The position numbers and the translations under genes are program-made. The notes beneath the pieces are model-generated. The model saw only the letters and a program-made list of their open reading frames with translations. It was not told where the DNA came from and did not search any database. Of a stretch of 64,000 nt of DNA, positions 48,301 to 60,654 are shown one piece after another. Position 1 is the stretch's first letter, and the number at the start of each line of letters is the position of its first letter. Origin of the DNA: Centropus unirufus (lineage: Eukaryota; Chordata; Aves; Cuculiformes; Centropidae); contig VYZI01000184.1 of assembly GCA_013397695.1 (NCBI GenBank), positions 88,990-152,989 of the forward strand, written 5' to 3'.

Positions 48301-50954
48301 AATATTAAGAAAACCATTTATCAAAAATAACAGTCACTGTCAAAAATGCTTTTATTTGGACATAAAAGAATGGAGGATGCTGCTACTGTAGAGTTAGGTA
48401 TGGAAAATTTAGAACTTAAAAAACATTAGAATTTAATCTCTTTGAAGAAGAATCCTATGTGGTTTTGGTACTTACCAACTGCTGTACAACTCAAGCACAC
48501 TTGAGTATGGAAATAACTGTAACTTGCATTGATTCTGTGTGACTGCTCCTGCAAGTATTTTTATGCCTGCCTATTGTATAGTTGGGAGTAGGGAGCAGTT
48601 GCAGAGTAAATGATATCTAAATTCCATCTCCCCCATTTCCTCCATTCATGATATTTAAATACTTGGCGAAGAGGAGGAGAAAAAGAGTTCAGAGAGGGCA
48701 CAGGGGATTTTTCAGCTCCTCTCTGAAAGAAAAGAATGACTGATTTTTTTTTTCACTTGATTCATTGAGTCTAGGAAAGACAGGTGAACCATTTTCTTGT
48801 TTGGTTATGTCTGAATCAACTAGTCCAAGCTAAGAAGAAAACAGACATTAAATCTCAATATACATGGAACATGCTATTTGTATTGAAATGTATGCTCCAT
48901 GTATAATCTTGTCCAGCTCCATTCTCATTAAGTGAGCCCAGAGAAATGGTCAGATTAGGAGCTTTAGGTCTATGTCTGTTTTCAGCTGCTGGCATTTGGA
49001 GGAAATCAGAGATATGCGGACTTAGGTGTTGTTGCAAATGTAAAGGAGAGAGGGATAAAGAGAGTTGGACTGGGATGGAGGAATGGGAGGAAAAAGAGGG
49101 GAGGAAGCATAATACAAGACCTCCAAAAGCATTAGGGAAGAACAGGAATACTGTTGAGAGTAGGGCTGGGTGAAAGCTAGAGACACAGTAAGTTTCCCAG
49201 CTTCTTTATATCCAGACATGGCCAGCTTGGGGGTCTTGGGCTCCTTGCTCAAAGGCAGCCCCACAACAGCTCCTTTCACGCTGACAGCACAGAAGCTGCA
49301 TCCCAGCTAGAGAAACAAGTCCTTGGGAATGATGGGGCCAGTGCTGCCAGGCTCTCCTTTCATCTGGCTGCCCTTCAGACCAAGCCTAGCCTCGTTCTTT
49401 GGGGAATATATGCAATTTGCCTTAAAAGTAATATGGCCCTGGATAGCCTGTACCCTAGAAAATTACATGTCCCACTACTGTCCCTTCCTACGCTGTGTCA
49501 GAGTTTGAAGTGGCGACACGACTCTATCAGTATTGATATTCTTTTTTTGTAAACTGGAGAAGAGAGCTATGCATGGAAAGAAAGGGCCACAGGAGCTCTG
49601 ATCACCTTCCCCTTGCGCTGTGTTCATAACTCCAGTCTGAACTTTTATTTTCAGTGCTTGTAACTTGGCTATAAAAACATTTCCTGCAGAGCCTTTCAAA
49701 AGGAGGATAAAAAAAGTAATTCAGCTGTTCCATAGCAATGCAGTTGGGAAGAAGACATGTATTTATCAAGATTAGATGTTTCAAAGGTTAAAGAAAAAAC
49801 ACATGAACCGGTTAAAAAATCTTAATCTCCAAATTAAACATTGAATTCTGCACGTCGGTTGCTTGCATTAAGCTTTTCTAATACACATTGATGTTTCATT
49901 TAAGTGTTAATTTACTTGTGCCTTTCTATTAATAATAAAAATATTTTGATGTATTTATGATGCACTGATATATTGTCTGTTCTTTATCATATTAGGGGAT
50001 ATCCAGAGCTTGTATTTGTCACATACCCTGTGCCTCAAAAGTTATTCTGTGCTTCCTTCTTAAGTGCCACAAGCATTCTGTAAGAGTTTTATTGAGGTCC
50101 CTTCCCCGTTTCTTTCCGTCTCCCATAACTTAACCGTTCAGCATAAGTTGGGATACATGAGCAGTTATAAAGATTTAATTGGAAGAAAGGCAATTACATG
50201 CAGGGGTTACTATCAAGATCATGAGGGGAACCAGTGTGAAGGTTCTAATTACCTGATGGGGAAAAGCTGGATTATTTTCTTGAATCCTAGCCTTCTCTTG
50301 CTCGAGCTGGTAGAAATAAGCCACCCCTTTTGATGGACATCCACCAGCCTCTGTATCTTTGCACCCAGCTCTAATTCCCTTCATAAATACTCCCCATAAA
50401 TGACCCACCCCCTGCCAATGGGACCTCTTCAGCCAAGCCAGAAGAACCCTTGTTGCTGCATGATCTCTTCTGTGAACCTTAGACAGATGCTAAGGCTGTT
50501 CTTCCCTCCTCCTTTCCCCCTTTAGCATGGGTCTTAGTTATGGTAATGGTTTAGAGCACTGTTCACACAGTATGAGCAATGCAGTTTCTACCCCGGAAAT
50601 GAAGAGAGCAGCAAAATGCAACATATTTTGCCATTCCTAAAAAGAAGCAAAAAAAAAAAAAAAGAGGGGTAGGAGTGCAGCTTTGAAACAGAGAAGTCAA
50701 TGTTCCCTGATGTGGGTTGCTTCTTATTTAAATTTATGTAGTTTTTTTAAATTTATTTTTATTTCCAGTCTTTCATGAAATAGAGCTCTTGAGGCAGTAC
50801 GTGTGGGTTGTTTAGCTATGGATACTTTCAGGCAAATAAAGAGAGCAAATACAGCTGAAAGCTTATGCTTTTGTGTATGCTGTGTTTAAGCAATTTTAAA
50901 CCAGATAAGTGAATTATTTGGAGTTTGATTTTTTTTTTTTTTTGTTCATACCAG
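45371..50954. other. AT-rich single-copy sequence, no gene seen
   Basis: No repeat family recognised. An A15 run lies near 50650 and a T15 run at 50929-50943 directly before the candidate exon. Confidence 0.5.
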
Positions 50955-51193
50955 AGCTCTCTGTGTTACGATCCAGGGTAGCAAATGATCCTCAAGGTGA
51001 ATGCAAATATACCCGGTGCAGTAAAACAAGGTGCAATTATAGATGGGACTCAGTAGCACAAGGTGCTCTCTGCAATTTTTTGCCATTGCTGCAGCTGTTG
51101 ACTGGACTTTGTGGCACTGCAGAGATGCTGATAGCCGTGTGCTTTGTCTGCTGCAGTTGTGCTCTTGGTACACTGTTATTAGTTTCCTGTCAG
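50955..51193 (+). other. Candidate exon, plus strand (unproven)
   Basis: A strong acceptor (a T15 run, then GTTCATACCAG) precedes it and a near-consensus donor (CAG|GTAAGG) follows. The 239 bp between are open in one frame (entry phase 1, exit phase 0; 79 full codons), beginning LSVLRSRVANDPQGE. The last ~40 residues are hydrophobic with several cysteines (LLTGLCGTAEMLIAVCFVCC), which could form a membrane segment. The phases differ at the two ends. I do not recognise the protein and no partner exon was identified. A different frame downstream (to 51345) also has a hydrophobic run, so an old frameshifted retrocopy is another reading. Chance is a real alternative. Confidence 0.2.
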
Positions 51194-54100
51194 GTAAGGA
51201 AATTGCACAAACAGGTTCTGTACTCTCCTTTTCTGTCATAGCTGTGAGTTTAATATGTTGTGGACTGGAAATTTGGGCTCTTTCTAACGCTGAAGATCCC
51301 AAAGGAAGAAATGAATCAATAGGCGCTAATAGCTTCTTGGGTTGATTCGTCCTCTGATGCGTTCAGCATGCATTGCCTCTCTGATAGCGAAGGGGAGCAG
51401 AGGTACAATAAAGAGCATCCACGCCTCTCTGTCTGAATTTGATTCTGATAAATAGTTCTTTTAAACTTTAAATAACACCCTTTAAAAAAAAAAAAGGGGG
51501 AAAAAAAAAGATTAATGCTGTCTCAAGTTTCTTTGCCATCCATTTTTCAGGTCAGCTCTTGTGTCCTGATATTGAACTTTCATGAGATGTTAAATCCTTC
51601 GTTATAATCATTCTCCTTTGTCCACTACGCTGACTAAAATTACATTGAAAAAAAAGTGGGACCAATGTTCTGCTCTCTGCAAAGAATGAATAATATCTGC
51701 TCGAGAGAGTGGTAATTGCTTCAGATACAAAAGCAGGAGTTTAATAATAACCAATCTCTTCATTGGGTAAAGTATTGCCCATGATAGTAATGTTTCATCC
51801 TTTGCTTGTTTGCTTTTCTTCCTGCTACTTGAAGAGCAAATACTGACCAGGAGAAAAAACTAAGATGGTGTTAAAAAGAATTCCTGTATTAAACTTTACT
51901 AAATTGGATCAGGAAGTTAACATTGAATTTTTTCTTAACTGTGTCTAAAACTGTTGCTCTAGTAGCTTTTAAAATAAAAGAAGCATGGACTGGTTCTCAA
52001 ACAGAATGTGGTTTATAACTAACAAATGGCCGACTAACTGCTAGTTATTTTTTTACATATATATATATATATATTGATTCAAATGCAATGGATGTTTGTG
52101 AGAAGAGCCATTCAAATGACTGGGCTCATAATGCATATGTATTAACTGTGCATCAGCCAGTTTGATTCCACAGGAGGAATTGCAGGACAATGTTCTGTAA
52201 GAAGCCAAAGTCCTGTTACAAAAATAACTTGCTATATTCACTAGCATATCATCTTCCATCTGAACATTTTAAGTACCTAATTAATTGTGATGAATTTTTG
52301 TCTTGTGCCATTGAGATAAGGAAATTTTCTTCTTATGTCTCATAGAAGAGAAAGTCAGATTATCAACTGGTGCAATGCAAAAATATTCGCTAGGGCTATG
52401 CATCATCCTCTTTAGAAGTTCTTTGCTTAAACGGAGATTGTCCTTTTACTTTCAAGACGTAGCTATAGATTTTTGACAGTTCCTGCAGACTTCACCTGCT
52501 GTCTGCTTGCTGAGTTCAACATGAGCGTTCTGATTCAGATGTTCAGCTGCAGGCTGCCTGCTGGTACTTTCCAGCCCTGTTTCCATGGAAATGGGAATTA
52601 GAGGGGGGAAAATAAAGCAAGAGTGAGTATTTTCTTAATCTTCTACTTAATCCGGAATTTCTCATACCCTGGTATCAAGGTTGTTTTGCTTTTAGTTGGC
52701 CAGGCATACCATGCCAACTTTTGTAAAATAAAAAATAAATAAACCCTGTCATTAGAGAGTTGTTGTGAGCAATGCACGTTACTTTAACCCTGTAGGGGTG
52801 TCTGGGATTACCCTTAAAGGATGACGAAGGGAGAACTGAACTGGACTGTGCCAGGGTGACGAAAGGGTGGGAGGTAGTGCCCGGTAACTGAGGTGATAAG
52901 CTGGGACAGAACTGCTTGTCAGACGCAGCTTGCACAGTGCAAAATGTTGCCAGTAATTAATTGAATCGTGGCACATGAACCTTGGGGAGGAAAACATCCA
53001 GTTTGGCGCAGATCTAATTTCAGTGCTCCAAAGAGAAAGCGAAACAAAGGGCATCATCTGAAAGGACATCATCATGCTTTCCGAACATAATGTAGGTCTC
53101 TCATCGTTCCTTAGAGATTCCTGCTCTGCTTTTTTCCCTCCACGTTGCTGATGCTCCCGTATCAGCAAAGTCAGGACTGTGGAGCGGCTGCTGTATGGGT
53201 GTATTCAGAGGGAAACTTGCTATTTGTTGCAAGCAGCATATTCTTATTGTATTAACCTTTCTGCTCTTTCCCTACTGGCTGAATCCCACCAGGACTTTGT
53301 ACTTCCTTTTCTTTGGGAAGAGGAATGTCCAGGCAGGCCACAATTCCTGTTATTTTATATGGAAGTGACCAGTCAAATGATTATAGAATTGAGAACGGGG
53401 AGGGAGGAGGCCTAAGAGAGGATGAGGTATACTCACCCCATTCTCATAGGTGCTTATGGGGCCTTTCCATGCCTTTTATTCAACTTTCTCATCCTCACCA
53501 CCGAAAACTTTCCGAGCTTTCCTTGCTGCAGCGTAAGCACATTAACTTGTATGGAGGGCGAGTTCCTCCTATTTCTGATCTCCTTGCAGGTACCCTTCAT
53601 ATAGCTGTAGACTGTTTTTTCCTGTCTTTACTCCCTCTAGATTTTGTCATCTAGGTTCACAAACTTCAATTCTCCCCTCTTTGATGTACGTTGTACCAGC
53701 ATGCATCTAAACACGGTGTGTTTTGAAAGTCATTTGTTGACGTGTGAGCCATCCTTCACCCCCAGATTTGTTTGGAAGAGAATCCAGGGCGTAGCAGCTC
53801 TGTAAATGACATGTAGCACTTTCCTAAACGAGGCATCATCGTTGATTAGTTAATATCTAATGTGCTGTTTTCTACACTACAGAAACTCTCATACACTGCA
53901 ATCTGTGGCCTTTCTTCTTCCACAAGGCTTAGTTGTTGGGAGTGATTATGCTAACTCTGGGTATAGACTTGAAAAAGGAGGAGGACTTGATATGTGTACT
54001 TGTTTTCCTTTAGTGCTACTTCAGTTCTGAAAAGATAATCTGGTAGTAGGAATTTATGCAATTAAAACAGGTAAAACCCTGGAGGTTTGAGTAAAAATAC

Positions 54101-55024
54101 CAAAATCTTTTATTTAAATATCCTTGAATGTGGGGGTTTTCCCTTCTTGATTTCCTGATTCTCTTCCAATCACCACAGCACACAAGGTGAACATAAGCCC
54201 ATTATCCAAACTCTGGTTTTCATCAACATTTTTCTCTAGTTTTCTTCATATCAACAAAAGATCAGCAGCCACGGCAACATAGCCATAAGGCGCTGGCGAA
54301 TTAGTTCCACTTCTTCCAGGGATCCAGAAGCTTGATAAGGGACAACTGGCACTAAACAGCAGAAAGCTCACAGTGATGTCAAGAGCAAACCTGCAGAATA
54401 TGGAAGAAACTACCCTCTAAAGTTAGTTTGGATCCTTTGGGTCATTTTAGGCTTCTTAGTACTGCTAGTCTAAGTCTAATCTATTATATAGATATGTATA
54501 AAAAATAGTCTAGACTATTCTAGTCTTGCTAGAATAAGGAATTCTATGCTCTCAGTCTCAAACAAGCCTGAAAATGGCCTTTTCTTATTGGATTTGTATC
54601 TAACTTGGACTGTAGAATTTAATGGACAAAAATCTGTTCTATGTGGTGCAAAAATATAGCCAGTTTGGAACACACTCAGGCTTGGAAGGGGTCAGGTGTG
54701 TTATCTGAAGATCAATAGGTCCTCAGACTTCAGTATCAAGACTTCCAGGTATAAGCTAATTAACACATATTAGTCTACTTAAAATAATTGGACAGACCAG
54801 AGGACTCTGGGTATGTGTGAACATAGAGCTATTTTAAGACTCCAGCTGGCGCAGGTCTCTGTGTCATTCTGCTTCAGGAGTGAAAAGCATGGTCGCGGCA
54901 CAGCGCGCTGGTGCTTTAGGCTTTGCACAGTGTCCTAGCTGGGTGCTAGCATTGTATAAAGTCACTTTTTGGAGTTCAAGGACCTCCGCTACAACTATCT
55001 CCTCCCAAGAGAAGTTTTTCCCCT
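51194..55024. other. AT-rich single-copy sequence, no gene seen
   Basis: Includes a purine tract (A12 G5 A9) at 51484-51510, (AT)n at 52056-52074 and a perfect 16-bp palindrome at 54504-54519. No domain-bearing frame. Confidence 0.5.
52056..52074. repeat. (AT)n microsatellite
   Basis: About nine AT units. Confidence 0.9.
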
Positions 55025-55954
55025 ATCGTTACTGTCAGGGTTGGTTCTGTTTAACATCTCTATCAATGATTTGGATGAGGGGATTGAGTGCACCCTCAGT
55101 AAGCTTGCAGGTGACACCAAGTTGTGGGGGAGTGTTGATTTGCTAGAGGGATGCAAGGCTTTTTAGAGGGATTTAGACAGGCTGGATCGATGGGCCAACG
55201 TCAGCTCTATGGGCTTCAACAAGACTAAGTGCGCGGTGCTGCACTTAGTCCCAGCAGCCCCGTGCAATGCCACAGTCTTGGGGATGAATGGCTGGGAAGC
55301 TTCCTGGCAGAAAAGGACCTGGGGGTGTTGGCCAATGGCTGAATGTGAGCCAGCAGTGTGCCCAGGTGGTCAAGAAGGTGAACAGCATCCTGGCTTGTAT
55401 CAGAAATAACGTGGCTGGTATGATTAGAGAAGTGACTGTCCCTCTGTGTTTGGCACTGGTGAGGTTGCACCTCAAATCCTGTTTTCAGTTTTGGGCCTTT
55501 CCCTCCAAGAAAGACATTGAGGGCCTGGAGCGTGCCCAGAGAAGAGCAAGAAAGCTGGTGAATGGGGTGGAGAACTATTGTTATGAGCAGCAGCTGAGGG
55601 TAATTGGGTTGTTCAGCCTGGAGAAGAGGAGGCGGCAGTGAGATCTTATTGTCCTCTACAACTACCTGAAAGGAGGTCATAGTAAGGTGGGTGTTGGGTT
55701 CTTTTCCCAAGGAACAAGTGGAGATGAACTCAAATTCATATTAGGAAATATTAACTATCCAAATGGGTTGTCAATAATTGAACTGAATTGCCCAGGGAAG
55801 TGATTGAATCCCCGTCCCTGGAGCTGTTTAAAAGATGGGGAGAAGTGCTTAGGAACATGATTTAGAGGCGAACTGGACAGTGTTAAGGTTATGGTTGGAC
55901 TTGATGATCTCAAGGGTCTTTTCCAGCCTAAACAATTCTGTGATTCTGTTATGA
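55025..55954 (+). mobile_element. CR1 LINE, longest copy: ORF2 reverse-transcriptase end plus 3' UTR (sense)
   Basis: Sense CR1 of about 930 bp, 5'-truncated within the reverse-transcriptase domain. GLVLFNISINDLDEG at about 55040-55083 is the segment before the catalytic box. The box itself reads LAGDTKLWG where CR1 normally has FADDTKLGG, so one catalytic aspartate is lost. The C-terminal region 55288-55641 is still open and carries LNVSQQCAQVVKKVNSIL, PLCLALVRLHLKSCFQFWA and GLFSLEKRR. The 3' UTR ends CAATTCTGTGATTCTGTTAT. The frame shifts between the two parts. It is a dead copy. Confidence 0.95.
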
Positions 55955-58900
55955 GAAATCCTAGTTGTGGTTTATCCAAAACTAAGTATTCTTAAAAAAA
56001 AAACAAAAAACCTGAGCAAGATATTAACTAATATTTATATATCCCATCAAATGTTCCAAGTTGAATAAAACATGTTCCCTTGAAAGGTGAGTGCGGACTA
56101 GCCTCAGTGCTCTCAGGGCTGGCTACAAAACTTCAGCTGTGAAGAGCCCTTCCACAACTGCCTCACCTTCCTCTGTCTGGAGGGGAGAAGGGGCTGGAGA
56201 AGGGGCTGTGCCTCAGTGAAGCTGAATTCTAAAGGCAGAAGCTTGAATATGGATGTGTGTTTGTAATCTCTGCCTAACATCGTAAGAACCCCGGTGGCTG
56301 AAGGAGTGTGTAGGAAGGGAGTTCTCTCCAGAAAGCAGCATCTCTCACAAGAAAGCTTACTTGACCTTTACTTCTGAAATGTTTTTCAAAGTATTCCATA
56401 CAGCTCAGCTGCTGAAGAGAGGAGTGTACATCAGCAGCAGCAGAAATGGCAGGTGATTCTGATACTGGTCATGTTGGACTATAACTTAGTATTGCTAAAT
56501 GAAAGCACTATGTAGAATTACTGATTTCTGTGTGCCAGAGTTTAGGATTTTTATTTTTCAGTGCTTTCACCTATTTGAAAAAATAGTTTCCCAGGTGGTA
56601 TTTAAATGGCGTGGACTGAGAGTATGTCCACTCTCCACATATATACACATGTATGGCCGATATGGATTAATCGTACATAATTCAGTTGTGTAAAGTGTAA
56701 AGAATCCCAGTCCTGAGGGGAGTAAGCAATGGAAACAGCACTGGAACTGACCATCAGTCTCTTCCCCCAAATTCACTTCAGCTGTATCATGATCCCCAAT
56801 ATGGAAGTTCCTCGAGGTTTTGGAGAACAAAACATTTTTTTTTTCAGGGGATGTGGGAATAATGGATTTTGTCAAAACAGTTTGCTGGCAGAAAGAATGT
56901 AAGTTAGAAAAATTAAGGACTAAAATTCACATTGCTAACTTCTAAAATGAAATCTGTTTCAAGAAACTCGTTTGCTTTGTTTTGTCCCTCTCCACCTCTT
57001 CCCTCTCCCTTTTTACTAGAAGAGTGGGAGAGTATGGGGAGTTGGGTGGTGTATCTCAGATGCTCACAATGTTAGGTAACTTCTGTTTTCATAAGATGCC
57101 TGAGCAATGTTTGTCTGCTCTAAGGCCTGCTGCTTAATTTGGAGTAGTCTGCCACATGTTTTGGACGTGTATTTAACTCCCTAGGACTGAATAATAGATT
57201 TAAAAAGATGTAGCATATGAACCTCTCCACAATGAAAACCATGAAAACTCTCTTTTCTTACAGCTATGCATTTTGCAGAATAGGACATCCCACTTCCACT
57301 GATAATCTCATGGAAACTTCTTCCAGACATACCTTTTAGCTGACTTTGTTCATGGATCATTTTTCACGTCCTTCCTATTTCTTCTTGTATTGGCTGGTGG
57401 GGTGGGAATACTAAAACATCCATTTTTTTATCAAAGCATCTGAGCCGTTCATACTTTCCATTTAAAGATAAACTACAGTGAAATTCTCTGTGCTTAAAAT
57501 GTTTTAGTTTGGTTTTTTTTTCTGTGCTAGAATGATTTTATTTGTAGTAATGCTGCATGACGTGGTTCTCCTGTTTTTTGGGATACTCGAACATAATAGG
57601 CACTATAAATAACAGCTGCTAATGTCTACAATTGTGCACAACAGGCAGTAATTTAACCACTTGTCTCCTTTTTGTCACGATGGGAAATATCAAACACTTG
57701 TGCACCAAGGATGCACATGTTCCCCAAAGCTGTTAGTGGTCCTTAGCGAAGAAGTGTGTTACCAGGGGCAGTGCTGCGCCTCCTGCACTTGAGATTAAAC
57801 TGCAGCAAATACTTCCACGGATGTGGTTTAGTCCTCTCAGTATGACTCTGTACTGAGTAAGACACCAGCTGTATCTCCAGAAGATCTCTCCCAATCTCCT
57901 CCCAGGCAAGAGGAGTGATGCTGTTGGGCAAGGAGAGGAAGAAAAGTCTAGGCACAGCAAAACTTGTTGTGTTAGCTTCTTGGGATAGATGTCATTGGGG
58001 CAGGGAAGGGGCAGAGAAGGTGAAGATGTTTCACAGTAAAGGAAAGTGATATTTCAGTATACATCTGTGGAGGTAATTCTATAAGATTAAATGCATTTTG
58101 TCACTTGTAGAGTATATTAGTTTTATTAAAATATGTTGCTTTGCTAGACTTAGATAATTAAATGCTTAAGTGAGGATGTGCGAATACGTAGTTGACCAAA
58201 GCTGCTATCTTGAGTCACTCAGGTCTAATCTGGACACAGCTTAAAATTGGGGAAGCAAAGGGTAAGAGTGCGGTACCAGAGAACCTACAAGAAGCATAAC
58301 TCGCTGCTGTGTTCATCTGACAGCAAACCCTGGGGATGAATCATCTGAAGATTTTCAGTGGTGTATATATAGGAAAGCTAAACTTCCCAGAGAATAATGA
58401 TGGCAGGAGAAAATGCCATGGGGGCATTTGCAGTCTTACCTTATGTAATGGCTTCTTGGAAGTCCTTTTTAAGCCAAGGAATGATCCACTCTACTGTACC
58501 ATTAAAACTGTTTGTGAGCCAGGAGCCTCCATACTGAACCTGGGCAGCACAATGCGGGAGGCTTCAGCTGACAGAAATTTAATTCATGAACCACCTTCAC
58601 AAATATATTTGGAAATCGTGAGTCACAGAAATCAGCCCACAAGGCATAAGAAATTACGTCATGGTTCAGCTGTAGGTGATTATAAATGTAAGGCATAAGA
58701 TAGCACATAAGCTTGAGGGAGAGGGAAGTATATTTTGGAAACGCTTCAGTACTTTTTGCTCCCTTGCTCATTTGGAGAGCGGTTGATGGCAGCGGAAAAG
58801 CTCAAAGAGGAAGGACCAGTATGGTGTGGACTTCCAGTAATGTGTGTTAAAGGAAGTTCTCCTTCTTTTGTTACCATAAAGACTTAGAAATGATGTGCAG

Positions 58901-60520
58901 TGAGGAGCACCTCTGCCTCAGGACCAGTGATCCTTGTTTCACATTCCTGAGTATAAGTCCTGCTGAAGTATTGTATTGGCACTAAATATCTACACAGAGG
59001 TTCTTTAAATAAGATTGGTGGAATTTGTTGCCCGATGCTGAAATTTTCTAACTCTCTCCTGTTTCTATGGAAACTGTAATAGTAAAAAGACACAGTAAAC
59101 AAATGCACTGTATTATAAACCTCCTCCTTAGCAGGACATTCATTTTATTAATGTCTGTCCAAATTAGTCTGGTGGCAGGTACTGTGCATTTCACCATCCA
59201 AACATTAAAGTATCTATTTCATTTTCATGGAAGACTTATCTTCTAGCTTCGAGGGCTTTTACTTTGGTCTTTAATCATTTTTCTAGCCCAATAGTGGGGT
59301 AGTATGTAGCAGTGGCTAGTCCATTACTGCTGATAATACTTGCTCAGCTCAGAGGAGAGTAGCGAGTGCTTAATAATGTTTATAAAGTGCTTCAGAAATA
59401 AAGCAGTACACTTGTTGCTAGCTAATCTAGAAAATAAAAACTTCTTTTACCTGTACCTTCTGAACACGCTGATGTGGTCCAGTCTTCCAGGGGCATAACT
59501 GAAAAGGCAGAGCCTACTGTCCAAGAATAAAGGCTATGTCTTTCGTGGAACAAATTGCATCTCGAAAGTGAGTGTCACCTTCTGGAGCAATGCAGTCCTT
59601 GAAGTATTTTGCACAGCAATGAGAGTTGGGACTGCTGAATACTTCAAAGACAGCAAGGAAGCCGACCTCCCCGTGGCCCAGCTGTGCCTGGCAGGACTGA
59701 CTCACTGCATCCCCTAAATTCCTGAGGACCATATCTCCTGCAGGCATGTGCCCCGAACCAGGCAGCTGGAGTCAAGGAGGCAACCTTCATACTCATGATA
59801 ACATGAAATTCCCACATGGCTACTGATCTCACCTTCTGTTTTAGAACTGCTCCTTCCCTGTGTGAATCCAAGAAAACTGAAAGGGGTGGTCAGGTTTTCA
59901 AATACTAAAACAGAGGATAAATTGTTCAAGGGTCTCAGTGAACGATGTGCCTATGCTGCACTTCTGGAGTGGTTTGTGGGCAGCGAAGAGTTAAAGCTTA
60001 AGTAGTCAAAGAATGGGGAAGCCTGTTTGGTTTTGGTGTGGTAAAGGGGTTGCTGGCACTCAAGTTACTGGGAATTTACTCTGATCTCCTCTGTGCCACA
60101 GGATGGCAATGAGGCAGTCACTTTTACTTTGTCTGGTAACATTAAATACACTTTCAGAGTACTCCCCTATAATACGCAAAATACTTTTTCTTTGCTATAC
60201 ACAATTTATGATGCTTATTTCATTGAAAACCTGCTGTGTTCAGTACTTAACAAAATAATTTTATGGCTTTATTTAACAGTCGTTGCTTTTAAAAGTACTC
60301 TAGATAAATTGATGGGAATAGGGCAGCTAATGAAGGAGAGCTATGAGTCCAGAGAAACACAAATCATTGCTCGAAGCCTTGGTGTTCTGGTGGTGGTGGT
60401 AGTGGGAGACCCTAAAACCTCGGTCTGTAGGTTTTTCTTCTCAGATTCTATAGTTGTATTCTGAATATTATTGTTGGTAGTGGGAATGAGATAATCTATC
60501 TGATTCTGAAACTCGGGCAT
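55955..60520. other. AT-rich single-copy sequence, no gene seen
   Basis: No frame above 125 codons, no recognisable repeat. A short GGT run lies near 60388-60402. Confidence 0.55.
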
Positions 60521-60654
60521 GCCCAAGGAGGTGTTCAGAGTCAGGTTGGATAGGGGTTTGAGATACATAGTGAAAGACATCAAACTCCAAGACGCGTTCA
60601 CCTGGATGATCTTTGAATGGTTTGGGTTGGAAGAGACCTTCAATGATTCGATGA
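60521..60654 (+). mobile_element. CR1 3' UTR fragment (sense) with a 23-bp microinversion
   Basis: CCCAAGGAGGTGTTCAGAG and AGGTTGGATAGGGGTTTGAG are the sense CR1 3' end. The tail GATGATCTTTGA (60605-60616) and TCAATGATTCGATGA (60640-60654) is also sense, but the 23 bases between them (60617-60639) read as the antisense CR1 tail. Confidence 0.88.

Noticed and set aside
55225..55710. 161-codon minus-strand open frame
   Set aside because: Antisense shadow of the sense CR1 ORF2 C-terminus.
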